From Neisseria sp. DTU_2020_1000833_1_SI_GRL_NUU_006 (lineage in GTDB: Bacteria; Pseudomonadota; Gammaproteobacteria; Burkholderiales; Neisseriaceae): 64,000 nt of DNA. The stretch covers positions 1,178,001-1,242,000 of the forward strand of contig CP135593.1 in assembly GCA_032388755.1 (NCBI GenBank). The letters run 5' to 3'. The translations under genes and the position numbers were made by a program. Positions 8,653-16,075 of this stretch are shown piece by piece (the first letter of the stretch is position 1; each line of letters begins with the position of its first letter). The notes beneath the pieces are model-generated. The model saw only the letters and a program-made list of their open reading frames with translations, did no database searches and was not told the DNA's origin.

Positions 8653-9039
8653 TTATTTGTTTTCCTGACGTTTGCGATAATCGGCAACAGCCGCTTTCAC
8701 CGCATCTTCAGCCAAGATGGAGCAATGGATTTTCACAGGCGGCAGTTCCAGTTCTTCGGCGATTTCGCTGTTTTTGATTGCCAGCGCGTCATCCAAGCTC
8801 TTGCCTTTGACCCACTCGGTAATCAGGCTGGAAGAAGCGATGGCAGAGCCGCAGCCGTAAGTTTTAAATTTCGCATCTTCGATGATGCCTTCGTCGTTCA
8901 CTTTGATTTGCAGGCGCATCACGTCGCCGCAAGCAGGCGCGCCGACCATGCCGGTGCCGACAGACTCGTCGTTTTTATCGAAAGTACCGACATTGCGGGG
9001 GTTTTCATAGTGATCGATTACTTTATCGCTGTATGCCAT
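8653..9039 (-). CDS. iscU: Fe-S cluster scaffold protein IscU
   Basis: The 128-aa scaffold has all landmarks: GAPACGDVM (Cys with the adjacent Asp), TYGCGSAIASSS, the HscA-binding LPPVK and HCSILAEDA. IscS hands it sulfur to build 2Fe-2S clusters, which HscA/HscB then release. Its start is preceded by an AAGGAAACC site. A Fic toxin-antitoxin module and a small ORF separate it from iscS, and the tandem repeats follow it, so the isc genes are unusually dispersed here. Confidence 0.97.
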   Translation of the reverse strand: MAYSDKVIDHYENPRNVGTFDKNDESVGTGMVGAPACGDVMRLQIKVNDEGIIEDAKFKTYGCGSAIASSSLITEWVKGKSLDDALAIKNSEIAEELELPPVKIHCSILAEDAVKAAVADYRKRQENK

Positions 9040-9077
9040 GATGTGGTTTCCTTAAAATATCGTGGTTTGTTGATGTT

Positions 9078-9680
9078 TTAGTCGTCTGAAAAAGACGATT
9101 GTTCTAAATTGTCTAAAATTAATCGTGCCAATAAACTGCTATCGGCATGGTATGCCTGAATACAGGCTTGAATCATTTGTTCGGCAGAGATATTTTGCCA
9201 ATGTATCTGCAAACCGTTTTTCATTGCCAATTGCGTTATAAACAGACGCAATGTTCTGCCGTTTCCTTCACGAAAAGGATGTAGGACGTTCAACTCGCCT
9301 AAATAATAGGCTGCACGCTCTGCAAACTTATCTTTATCCAAGCCATGCAAATAGTTTTCGCTTCTCAGCTTCTCCAAAAGTTTGCGGCTTTCGTTTTCGA
9401 TAAAAGCAAAATTGGCAAATCGGGTATTACCTTTGGAAATATCAATCCGCCGGATTTCGCCCGCCCAATCATAAACATCGCCAAACAGTTCGCGATGAAT
9501 GGTCTGTAAATGCGCCAAATCGAAATTGCCCATAATGGGTTGCAAAAGCAGATATTGGGCGCGAACGGCGGAAAATTCTTTTTCGGCGGTTTCCAGCAAT
9601 TCACTATCTTGGATGGAGAGCTTGTTTTTAAATACTCCCCCATTCATATAAATGGTGTCTTCTCCGCCGTATTTGCTCAT
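9078..9680 (-). CDS. Fic-domain AMP-transferase toxin (class I)
   Basis: The 200-aa protein carries the full catalytic Fic motif HPFREGNGRTLR (about residues 137-148) plus the upstream IHRELFGDVYDWAGE. Fic enzymes move AMP from ATP onto target proteins; class I bacterial toxins of this kind modify topoisomerase subunits and arrest growth. Its start overlaps the stop of the upstream antitoxin gene by 4 bp, the standard class I layout. It sits between iscS and iscU. The catalytic His is intact, so it is probably active when unrestrained. Confidence 0.88.
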   Translation of the reverse strand: MSKYGGEDTIYMNGGVFKNKLSIQDSELLETAEKEFSAVRAQYLLLQPIMGNFDLAHLQTIHRELFGDVYDWAGEIRRIDISKGNTRFANFAFIENESRKLLEKLRSENYLHGLDKDKFAERAAYYLGELNVLHPFREGNGRTLRLFITQLAMKNGLQIHWQNISAEQMIQACIQAYHADSSLLARLILDNLEQSSFSDD

Positions 9681-9865
9681 TTTTCCGCCATTCTTTGTTT
9701 GATACCGTCCAAAGCCTCATCCAAGCTGATTTTGCCTTCTACCAAACGCTGCATATCATGTATGGCCTCCGGGCTGATGTTCAACTGCTCCATCCGCCAT
9801 GAGCCGATAATGGAATGCGTCGTTTGCGGCAAATGATGCTGCTGTTCCTGATTTTGTAGGGACAT
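9677..9865 (-). CDS. Fic antitoxin, VbhA-like
   Basis: The 62-aa protein resembles VbhA antitoxins: IIGSWRMEQLNISPEA is followed by MQRLVEGKISLDEALDGI. SWRMEQ fits the inhibitory motif (S/T)xxxE(G/N) except for Gln in the last position. In class I systems the Glu of this helix blocks the ATP gamma-phosphate site of the Fic partner. The 4-bp overlap with the downstream fic gene supports translational coupling. Confidence 0.75.
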   Translation of the reverse strand: MSLQNQEQQHHLPQTTHSIIGSWRMEQLNISPEAIHDMQRLVEGKISLDEALDGIKQRMAEK

Positions 9866-9914
9866 AAGGATTCCTTATTTTGCCTCTAAATTTTTTCAGA
9901 CGACCCAAGCCACC

Positions 9915-10043
9915 TTAGATTTTGCACGCGCCGCCTTCGCAGCCGTCGTCGTTTTCCGAATCGACGCCGCCCTCCACGGTAACGCCGTCAAAATCTTCAA
10001 GCAGGTTGTCGAGATTATCGAGGTCGAGTTCTTGTTCGTTCAT
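9915..10043 (-). CDS. 42-aa acidic protein ending in an NrdA-like CxxxxC redox tail
   Basis: An ORF with GGATGCAACCC upstream of its ATG encodes an acidic, Leu/Asp-rich peptide (NEQELDLDNLDNLLEDFDG) that finishes with DDGCEGGACKI. These last 11 residues match the tail of NrdA in this same window (DDGCAGGACKI) and the E. coli tail (DDGCESGACKI) at all but one position each. That NrdA tail shuttles electrons from thioredoxin/glutaredoxin to the active site. The ORF sits between iscS and the Fic module on the isc strand. I know no described family; function is inferred only from the tail. Confidence 0.65.
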   Translation of the reverse strand: MNEQELDLDNLDNLLEDFDGVTVEGGVDSENDDGCEGGACKI

Positions 10044-10076
10044 GGGTTGCATCCTTGATTTTAATGTGGTGGCTTT

Positions 10077-10122
10077 TAGGTCGTCTGAAAAGGTCTTTTT
10101 GAGGTTTCAGACGACCTTTTTT
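10077..10122. terminator. DUS inverted-repeat hairpin
   Basis: TTAGGTCGTCTGAAA and TTTCAGACGACCTTTTTT flank a short loop, with a T run on the + strand. It lies upstream of the 42-aa ORF, between it and iscS. Confidence 0.6.
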
Positions 10123-10267
10123 GTTTTTAATATGTGGACTAAGTGTTATCAAACTTAATGTTTCGGGTGATTTAACAGATTTGTTGGGCTTCTTCCCATC
10201 TTTAATAACTTATTGAATTAAACAGAGACATTATGTTATCATTGACCTAGATTTATTTGGAAAAAAA

Positions 10268-10387
10268 ATGAACCCAAACAAAGCAATAGCTTTGCTGGTT
10301 GCGCTTCTCCTATTTGTACAGGAACCAAGGTCGATTGAAAAATGCCGTGCTCCTGTGCACTTAGAAGCACCTAAATCATCGAAATAA
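10268..10387 (+). CDS. candidate 39-aa membrane peptide
   Basis: This small ORF, opposite in direction to the isc genes, encodes an N-terminal hydrophobic helix (AIALLVALLLFV) followed by a charged tail with one Cys. A GGA sits 7 bases before the ATG. A perfect 10-bp-stem terminator begins 2 bp after the stop, so it would form a complete monocistronic unit. Size and layout resemble type I toxin peptides or small membrane regulators. I do not recognise the family, and coding status is unproven. Confidence 0.45.
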   Translation: MNPNKAIALLVALLLFVQEPRSIEKCRAPVHLEAPKSSK

Positions 10388-10388
10388 T

Positions 10389-10425
10389 AAGCCAGCACGG
10401 TGGGAAGCCTGTGCTGGCTTCCGTT
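10389..10425 (+). terminator. Rho-independent terminator after the 39-aa ORF
   Basis: AAGCCAGCAC (10389-10398) pairs perfectly with GTGCTGGCTT (10411-10420), then CCGTTTTT. It abuts the iscS stop at 10427 and separates the convergent units. Confidence 0.88.
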
Positions 10426-10426
10426 T

Positions 10427-11641
10427 TTAATGCGCTGCCCATTCAATCGAGTTCAAATCAATCCCGTCTTTGAACATTTCCCACAGCGGCGACAGTTCGC
10501 GCAGTTTGCCGATTTTGGATTTGATCAGTTCTGCGGCAAACTGTACTTCTTCTTCGGTGGTCATGCGGCCGAAGGTGATGCGCAGGGATGAGTGCGCCAG
10601 TTCGTCGTTGCGGCCGAGCGCGCGCAGGACATAGCTGGGTTCGAGCGAAGCGGAGGTACAGGCGGAGCCGCTGGATACGGCGAGTTCTTTCACTGCCATA
10701 ATCAGGCTTTCACCTTCGACGAAGTTGAAGCTGACGTTCAGGTTGTTCGGGGCGCGGTGTTCGAGGTCGCCGTTGATATAGACTTCTTCGATGCCTTCGA
10801 TGCCTTTGAGGAAGATGTCGCGCAGTTTGCGGTAGTGCGCCATGTCTTGCTCGAGTTCTTCTTTGGCGATGCGGAAGGCTTCGCCCATGCCGACGATTTG
10901 GTGGGTCGGCAGAGTACCGCTGCGGAAGCCGCGTTCGTGGCCGCCGCCGTGCATTTGGGCTTCGAGGCGGACGCGGGGTTTGCGGCGGACGTACAGTGCG
11001 CCGATGCCTTTGGGGCCGTACACTTTATGACCGGACATGGACAGCAGGTCGATTTTGGCGGCTTCCACGTCAACAGGCACTTTGCCGCAGGCTTGGGCGG
11101 CATCGACGTGGAAGATGATTTTGCGTTCGCGGCAGATTTCGCCGATGGCGGGAATATCTTGCACGACGCCGATTTCGTTGTTCACCCACATTACGGAAAT
11201 CAGGATGGTGTCGTCGCGGATGGCTGCTTTGAGTTCTTCCAAATCAATCAGGCCGTTTTCTTGTACGCCGAGGTAGGTTACTTCAAAGCCTTGACGTTCG
11301 AGTTCGCGCATGGTGTCGAGCACGGCTTTGTGTTCGGTTTTTACGGTGATGAGGTGTTTGCCTTTGGTTTTGTAGAAGTTTGCCGCACCTTTGATGGCGA
11401 GGTTGTCGGACTCGGTCGCGCCGCTGGTGAAGACGATTTCTTTGGGGTCGGCGTTAATCAGGGCGGCGATGTCGGCGCGGGCTTTTTCGACAGCTTCTTC
11501 CGCTGTCCAGCCGAATGCGTGGCTGTTGGAAGCGGGGTTGCCGAAGGTTTCGGTCAGATAGGGAATCATTTTTTCGGCAACGCGTTTGTCAACGGGTGTG
11601 GTGGCGGCGTAGTCGAGATAAACGGGGGTTTTGACGGTCAT
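10427..11641 (-). CDS. iscS: cysteine desulfurase IscS
   Basis: The 404-aa PLP enzyme shows DYAATTPVD at the N terminus, the PLP-lysine motif SMSGHKVYGPKG, and the mobile-loop catalytic cysteine in SSGSACTSASLEPS. It removes sulfur from cysteine as a persulfide for IscU and for tRNA thiolation. It begins 29 bp downstream of iscR and is probably cotranscribed with it. The next genes on this strand are the 42-aa ORF and the Fic pair before iscU, so delivery to IscU is from split transcription units or a longer mRNA. Confidence 0.98.
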   Translation of the reverse strand: MTVKTPVYLDYAATTPVDKRVAEKMIPYLTETFGNPASNSHAFGWTAEEAVEKARADIAALINADPKEIVFTSGATESDNLAIKGAANFYKTKGKHLITVKTEHKAVLDTMRELERQGFEVTYLGVQENGLIDLEELKAAIRDDTILISVMWVNNEIGVVQDIPAIGEICRERKIIFHVDAAQACGKVPVDVEAAKIDLLSMSGHKVYGPKGIGALYVRRKPRVRLEAQMHGGGHERGFRSGTLPTHQIVGMGEAFRIAKEELEQDMAHYRKLRDIFLKGIEGIEEVYINGDLEHRAPNNLNVSFNFVEGESLIMAVKELAVSSGSACTSASLEPSYVLRALGRNDELAHSSLRITFGRMTTEEEVQFAAELIKSKIGKLRELSPLWEMFKDGIDLNSIEWAAH

Positions 11642-11670
11642 GGTTCGCTCTTTCTTTTTCTGTAATGTAC

Positions 11671-12117
11671 TTAATGGATATGTGTAAATTGGATGACGTG
11701 GCTGCCGTCATCGCTGTTTTTCTGTTCGATGATGCTTTGCAGGGTAACGCTGCTGAGGTAGTCGTTGATGGTTTTATTCAGGTTTTCCCAAAGGTCGTGC
11801 GTCAGGCAGGGCGCGCCGTGGTGGCAGTTGGCTTTGCTGCTGCATTGGGTGGCGTCCAGCTTGTCTTCGGCGGCGGAAATGATTTGGGCGATATTGATTT
11901 GTGCGGGAGGGGCAGCGAGGATGTAGCCGCCGCCAGGGCCGCGCAGGCTTTCAACCAGCCCGGCGCGCCGCAGTTTGCTGAATAGTTGTTCGAGATAGGA
12001 AAGCGAAATGCTTTGGCGTTCGCTGATGGCGCTGAGTTTGACAGCGCCGGTTTGCGCGTTCATCGCCAAATCGATCATGGCGGTAACGGCAAAACGCCCT
12101 TTTGTGGTCAGTCTCAT
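11671..12117 (-). CDS. iscR: Fe-S cluster regulator IscR
   Basis: The 148-aa Rrf2-family regulator has an N-terminal winged helix (MRLTTKGRFAVTAMIDLA) and the three cluster cysteines in QCSSKANCHHGAPC. With a 2Fe-2S cluster bound it represses the isc genes through type 1 sites. The matching operator lies 45 bp upstream of its start, implying autoregulation. It is the first gene of the isc block. Confidence 0.96.
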   Translation of the reverse strand: MRLTTKGRFAVTAMIDLAMNAQTGAVKLSAISERQSISLSYLEQLFSKLRRAGLVESLRGPGGGYILAAPPAQINIAQIISAAEDKLDATQCSSKANCHHGAPCLTHDLWENLNKTINDYLSSVTLQSIIEQKNSDDGSHVIQFTHIH

Positions 12118-12161
12118 GGTAGGTGCCTGTGTCGGCTTTTTTATAGTGGTGCGATTGTCTA

Positions 12162-12186
12162 ATATCTGAGTGATTCAGTCAAGTAT
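12162..12186 (-). promoter_or_regulatory. type 1 IscR operator at the iscR promoter
   Basis: The 25 bases match 23 positions of the type 1 consensus ATASYYGACTRWWWYAGTCRRGTAT. On the - strand the site includes TTGACT, which with GACAAT 17 bp downstream forms a plausible sigma70 promoter for iscR. Overlap with the -35 box fits repression by holo-IscR. Confidence 0.8.
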
Positions 12187-12469
12187 ATTCGGGCGTCTTC
12201 CGATTGTTTGTTTAAATGACTGTGCGAATGGATTTTTATCTGCCTGAAAATTTCTGTTTTTTATCTGAAACTTAAATCCGAGGTCGTCTGAAAAGTGCTA
12301 TCGCCCCGCTCTTTGCAGGGTTAAAACCATTTGCTTTATACTTGCGATTGATATAGATTATTTAATTCATACTGAATGATTATGGTATTGCAAAAGGCCG
12401 TCTGAAAGCGCGCTGCCCTTTTCAGACGACCCAATCCATATGCAACCCCCTTAACAGAGGCAATCAACA

Positions 12470-13642
12470 ATGAAACGTGATTTGAGTAAAATGACCTGTA
12501 TCGAAGACCTGCGCCTTGTCGCCAAGCGCAAGATGCCGCGCATGTTTTACGATTACATCGATTCAGGTTCTTGGACGGAAACCACCTACCGTGATAACAC
12601 TTCGGATTTCAAGGATATCCGCTTCCGACAAAAGGTATTGGTCAATATGGAGGGCCGTAGCCTGGAAACCAAAATGATCGGTCAGAACGTGAAAATGCCG
12701 GTGGCGATTGCTCCGACAGGCTTTACCGGCATGGCACACGCCGACGGCGAAATCTTGGCGGCGCGGGCGGCGGAGAAGTTCGGCATTCCATTTACGTTGT
12801 CCACCATGTCCATCTGCTCGATTGAAGACGTTGCCGAAAACACCAGCGCGCCGTTTTGGTTTCAGCTTTATGTGATGCGCGACCGCGAGTTTATGGAAAA
12901 CCTGATTAAGCGCGCGAAGGATGCCAAGTGTTCGGCATTGGTTTTGACCGCCGATTTGCAGGTTTTGGGCCAACGCCACAAAGACATTAAAAACGGCCTT
13001 TCTGCGCCGCCGAAACCGACCATCGCAAATTTAATCAATCTGGCGACCAAGCCCGAATGGTGCATGAAAATGCTGAACACGGAACGCCGCACATTTCGCA
13101 ATATCGTCGGACACGCTAAAAACGTCGGCGATTTGTCCTCGCTGTCTTCATGGACTTCCGAACAATTCGACCCGCGCCTGAGCTGGGACGACGTTGCACG
13201 CATTAAAGATTTGTGGGGCGGCAAGCTGATTATCAAAGGCATTATGGAACCTGAAGATGCGGAAAAAGCAGCGAAAAGCGGCGCGGACGCATTGGTTGTT
13301 TCCAACCACGGCGGCCGCCAACTCGACGACACCATATCCGCCATCAAAGCTTTGCCCGACATCGTCAGCGCAGTCGGCAGCGACATCGAAGTTTGGATGG
13401 ACAGCGGCATCCGCAGTGGTCAGGACGTCCTTAAAGCATGGGCTTTGGGCGCAAAAGGCACGATGATAGGCAGGGCGTTCCTCTACGGCTTGGGCGCATA
13501 CGGTGAAGAAGGCGTCACCCGCGCGCTGGAAATCCTGTATAAGGAAATGGACATATCCATGGCGTTTACAGGCCACCGCAATATTCAGGACGTCGATGCA
13601 AGCATCCTGCAAAGCACGCGCTGGCCTGATGACAAATTCTGA
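12470..13642 (+). CDS. lldD: FMN-dependent L-lactate dehydrogenase
   Basis: The 390-aa protein is an alpha-hydroxy-acid oxidase family member: RMFYDYIDSGSWTE at the N terminus, PTGFTGMAHADGE, STMSICSIEDVA, and the active-site SNHGGRQLDD. The C-terminal TGHRNIQDVD is typical of LldD. It oxidises L-lactate to pyruvate at the membrane, feeding the quinone pool, which is central to Neisseria carbon metabolism. An AGAGG site lies 10 bases upstream of the start. It is monocistronic, between a DUS pair and a strong terminator. A second lactate route, lutABC, lies at 49-52 kb. Confidence 0.95.
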   Translation: MKRDLSKMTCIEDLRLVAKRKMPRMFYDYIDSGSWTETTYRDNTSDFKDIRFRQKVLVNMEGRSLETKMIGQNVKMPVAIAPTGFTGMAHADGEILAARAAEKFGIPFTLSTMSICSIEDVAENTSAPFWFQLYVMRDREFMENLIKRAKDAKCSALVLTADLQVLGQRHKDIKNGLSAPPKPTIANLINLATKPEWCMKMLNTERRTFRNIVGHAKNVGDLSSLSSWTSEQFDPRLSWDDVARIKDLWGGKLIIKGIMEPEDAEKAAKSGADALVVSNHGGRQLDDTISAIKALPDIVSAVGSDIEVWMDSGIRSGQDVLKAWALGAKGTMIGRAFLYGLGAYGEEGVTRALEILYKEMDISMAFTGHRNIQDVDASILQSTRWPDDKF

Positions 13643-13650
13643 TTGCTTTG

Positions 13651-13697
13651 AAACACCAAACCGGCGGTTAAACAGATTAACCGCCGGTTTGGTGTTT
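13651..13697 (+). terminator. Rho-independent terminator after lldD
   Basis: AACACCAAACCGGCGGTTAA pairs with its full complement across a short loop and is followed by GTTTT, 10 bp after the stop. The stem is about 20 bp. Confidence 0.9.
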
Positions 13698-13772
13698 TGA
13701 GCTTGCAGTAGATAAGGTTTTCAGACGACCTTAATCAGTTTTTTACCAAACGGACCGGTCGTCTGAAAGTGC

Positions 13773-14555
13773 TTACGCAATGCGTTGGCGCATTTGCTCG
13801 AAGAGGCATACCGTTGCCGCCATGGCGACGTTTAACGACTCGGTCTGTCCCAACATCGGGATTCTGACGCTGCCGTCGACTTTTTCTAAAATTTCCCGAC
13901 TCACGCCGCTGCCTTCATTGCCGAAAACCCAGGCGCAAGGAGCATTTAAATCCAGTTGGTACAAGTCGGAAGGATTGCGCCCGTCCAAAGCGGTCGCCCA
14001 TATTTTGTCCTGATAAGTATCCAGCCAATGCGGTAGAAAAACGCGGCTGTATATGTCCAGCAGAAAATGCGCCCCCATACCCGCACGCAATACCTTGGGC
14101 GACCAAATATCGACACAGTCATTACCTAACACAATCTGCCTGATGCCCGAAGCTGCCGCGCTGCGTAAAACCGTACCGACATTGCCCGGGTCTTGCAGCC
14201 TGTCCAACACCACGCAGTCGCCGCTTAAAGGCAAATCCCCTTGCGGCGGAATCTCTATCCAAGTCATCACATCGTCGGCATCGTTCAAACTGGTGATTTT
14301 AGACAAGGCTTCGTTTCCGACCCAAGTAATACAATCTTCGTCCAAGCTGCTGATTAAATTTCGGATTTCAGGATGCGTGTTTTTACTTTCGGGCAAATAC
14401 ACTTGTTTGGGCGTATATCCCGCCTCTAAATAGACCTGCAAAAGATGCACGCCTTCCAACACGGTTTGCCCATATTCCCGGCGTACTTTAGATTGTGAAA
14501 GCAGCTTGGACAAATGCTTGAGCTGCTCGTTTTGCGCGGAGGTAATTAATTTCAT
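13773..14555 (-). CDS. TrmH/SpoU-family RNA 2'-O-methyltransferase
   Basis: The 260-aa protein has an N-terminal substrate-binding domain (KLITSAQNEQLKHLSKLL) and a SPOUT knot with the three signatures LDRLQDPGNVGTVLRSA, WVFGNEGSGVSRE and IPMLGQTESLNVAMA. The family 2'-O-methylates rRNA or tRNA; the target site cannot be assigned from sequence. The start at 14555 is preferred for the family N terminus MKLITS; the ATG at 14564 is also possible. A single DUS sits just beyond the stop. Confidence 0.9.
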   Translation of the reverse strand: MKLITSAQNEQLKHLSKLLSQSKVRREYGQTVLEGVHLLQVYLEAGYTPKQVYLPESKNTHPEIRNLISSLDEDCITWVGNEALSKITSLNDADDVMTWIEIPPQGDLPLSGDCVVLDRLQDPGNVGTVLRSAAASGIRQIVLGNDCVDIWSPKVLRAGMGAHFLLDIYSRVFLPHWLDTYQDKIWATALDGRNPSDLYQLDLNAPCAWVFGNEGSGVSREILEKVDGSVRIPMLGQTESLNVAMAATVCLFEQMRQRIA

Positions 14556-14663
14556 GTGGCGCATTATATAGCGGATTCAAATAAAAAAGATACAGCACAA
14601 TACCGTCCGACTTTGTTCAACCTGCTTTTTCAGACGACCTCAAGATACATCCGTTCAAAAATA

Positions 14664-14696
14664 AAATCCCTGCCCGAATAGCTCGGGAAGGGATTT
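14664..14696 (-). terminator. terminator after rseA (bidirectional)
   Basis: AAATCCCT and AGGGATTT flank an inner CCCGA/TCGGG stem; T runs follow on both strands. It is 70 bp beyond the rseA stop. Confidence 0.8.
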
Positions 14697-14712
14697 TTCT
14701 GCCAGATGAAAA

Positions 14713-14762
14713 TCTGTATCTCTATACAATTTTCTGTATCTCTATTCTTTCTGTATCTCTAT
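14713..14762. repeat. three short direct repeats downstream of rseA
   Basis: TCTGTATCTCTAT occurs at 14713-14725, 14733-14745 and 14750-14762, spaced 20 and 17 bp. The array ends a few bases before the rseA stop. Role unknown. Confidence 0.75.
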
Positions 14763-14767
14763 TCAAT

Positions 14768-15352
14768 TTAATGAACGGCGGAGTCCTGTTGAATCTGCAC
14801 TTCAGTTCGAACCGTAGTCTGACTCACACCCTTTTCATTCTTTACAGAATCAGGCAGTACCACAGTATCTGAAGCATTTTTTACTGTCGGATTAGCAGCT
14901 ACGGGAACAATATGTTTCTGCTGGTTTTTGGTGTCAACAGCTTTTTCCGCAATCATGCCTGACGAATCGTCCCTCACTTGCGGACCGAATTGCCATACGG
15001 CAACGGCAACGGCAACCACGCTGGCGGCAACGGCAAAATAATTGAAGAACGAGTTGTTCGCAGCTTGAACGTCCTTAACAGGCAGCACAGCGGCAACTTC
15101 GGCTTCATAACGCTGCTTGTGTTCTTCACTGATTTCGGCAAGCGTAGCGGTAAATGCTGCGCTTTGCATAAAGTCAGCATCACGTCCTGCGCCTGCTTTG
15201 TAACGCATGCAATCGCCCAACAGATGGTATTCGTACCATGCTTCTGCAGCAGCATCTTCTGACAAAAGACGGTCAAGCATTTCATCATTTATTTGATTGC
15301 TATCCATCAGCATGGAAACATATTCTCTTGTTCTATTCATTGTCGTCACCAT
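14768..15352 (-). CDS. rseA: RseA-type anti-sigma factor
   Basis: The 194-aa product has the RseA N-terminal sigma-binding domain (EYVSMLMDSNQINDEMLDRL and AWYEYHLLGDCMR), one transmembrane segment around residues 101-122 (FNYFAVAASVVAVAVAVW), and a periplasmic Ser/Val/Gln-rich tail. RseA proteins hold sigma-E at the membrane until cleaved. It lies 33 bp downstream of rpoE on the same strand. The true start could also be the ATG four codons in. Confidence 0.85.
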   Translation of the reverse strand: MVTTMNRTREYVSMLMDSNQINDEMLDRLLSEDAAAEAWYEYHLLGDCMRYKAGAGRDADFMQSAAFTATLAEISEEHKQRYEAEVAAVLPVKDVQAANNSFFNYFAVAASVVAVAVAVWQFGPQVRDDSSGMIAEKAVDTKNQQKHIVPVAANPTVKNASDTVVLPDSVKNEKGVSQTTVRTEVQIQQDSAVH

Positions 15353-15385
15353 TTCATTGTCCCATCTAATCTATAAATCTGTTTT

Positions 15386-15985
15386 TTACCATCTTTGATT
15401 TCCAGAGGTTTCCAACAACGGCCTCAAATCTTTTGCTATGACTTCCCGCGCCCTGAAAATACGGGATCGAACGGTCCCTATCGGACAATCCATAATCTTG
15501 GCTATTTCTTCATAAGACAGACCTTCCATTTCACGCAGGGTGATGGCTTTTCGTAAGTCTTCGGGCAAATGTGAAATTGTCAATTCTACTGTTTGCAGGA
15601 TTTCCCGATTTATCATTTCAGCTTCCGGCGTATGGTAATCCGCAATCTGGTCCGACAAATCCAGAATATCGCCGTCTTCATTGGCGGTCTCTGCACTGAC
15701 GAAGGGCAGTTTCCCTGAGGTTACCAAGAAGTTCTTGGCAGTATTGATCGCAATCCGATACAACCAAGTATAAAAAGCGCTGTGTCCTCGAAAATTCGGT
15801 AAAGCCCGATAAGCCCTGATCATTGCCTCTTGCGCCACATCGTTGACTTCGTGTTCGTCTTTGACAAAACGGGAAATCAAGCGGATGAGCCGACGCTGAT
15901 ATTTGGACATCAGCAACTCGAATGCTTTTTGTTCGCCCTTCTGCGCGCGCTCTACCAAGGCCTGATCAATCTGGCGATCATTCAT
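15386..15985 (-). CDS. rpoE: ECF sigma factor, RpoE (sigma-E) type
   Basis: The 199-aa protein closely follows E. coli RpoE: QALVERAQKGEQKAFELL, HSAFYTWLYRIAINTAKNFL (region 2) and LPEDLRKAITLREMEGLSYE with GTVRSRIFRARE (region 4). Such factors direct the envelope-stress response. It pairs with the downstream rseA. A GGAACT-16-GTCTTT motif upstream may be an autoregulated promoter. Confidence 0.93.
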   Translation of the reverse strand: MNDRQIDQALVERAQKGEQKAFELLMSKYQRRLIRLISRFVKDEHEVNDVAQEAMIRAYRALPNFRGHSAFYTWLYRIAINTAKNFLVTSGKLPFVSAETANEDGDILDLSDQIADYHTPEAEMINREILQTVELTISHLPEDLRKAITLREMEGLSYEEIAKIMDCPIGTVRSRIFRAREVIAKDLRPLLETSGNQRW

Positions 15986-16047
15986 ATCTTACCTTTTATA
16001 ATAACTGCATTATAAGCTATAAAATAGTAAAGCGTGCCGTGCCAGTT

Positions 16048-16075
16048 AAAGACAACTGCCGCCGTATTTAGTTCC
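16048..16075 (-). promoter_or_regulatory. candidate sigma-E promoter for rpoE
   Basis: On the - strand GGAACT (16070-16075) is followed after 16 bp by GTCTTT (16048-16053), resembling the sigma-E consensus GGAACTT-N16-TCTAA. It overlaps the tilS stop and lies about 65 bp before the rpoE start. The -10 element is weak. Confidence 0.35.

Noticed and set aside
8078..8687. Open frames over the tandem repeat
   Set aside because: They follow repeat units, differ by copy and have no ribosome sites.
10592..11665. Long + strand frame opposite iscS
   Set aside because: It mirrors iscS codon by codon, has no recognisable domain, and is a typical antisense shadow of a GC-rich gene.
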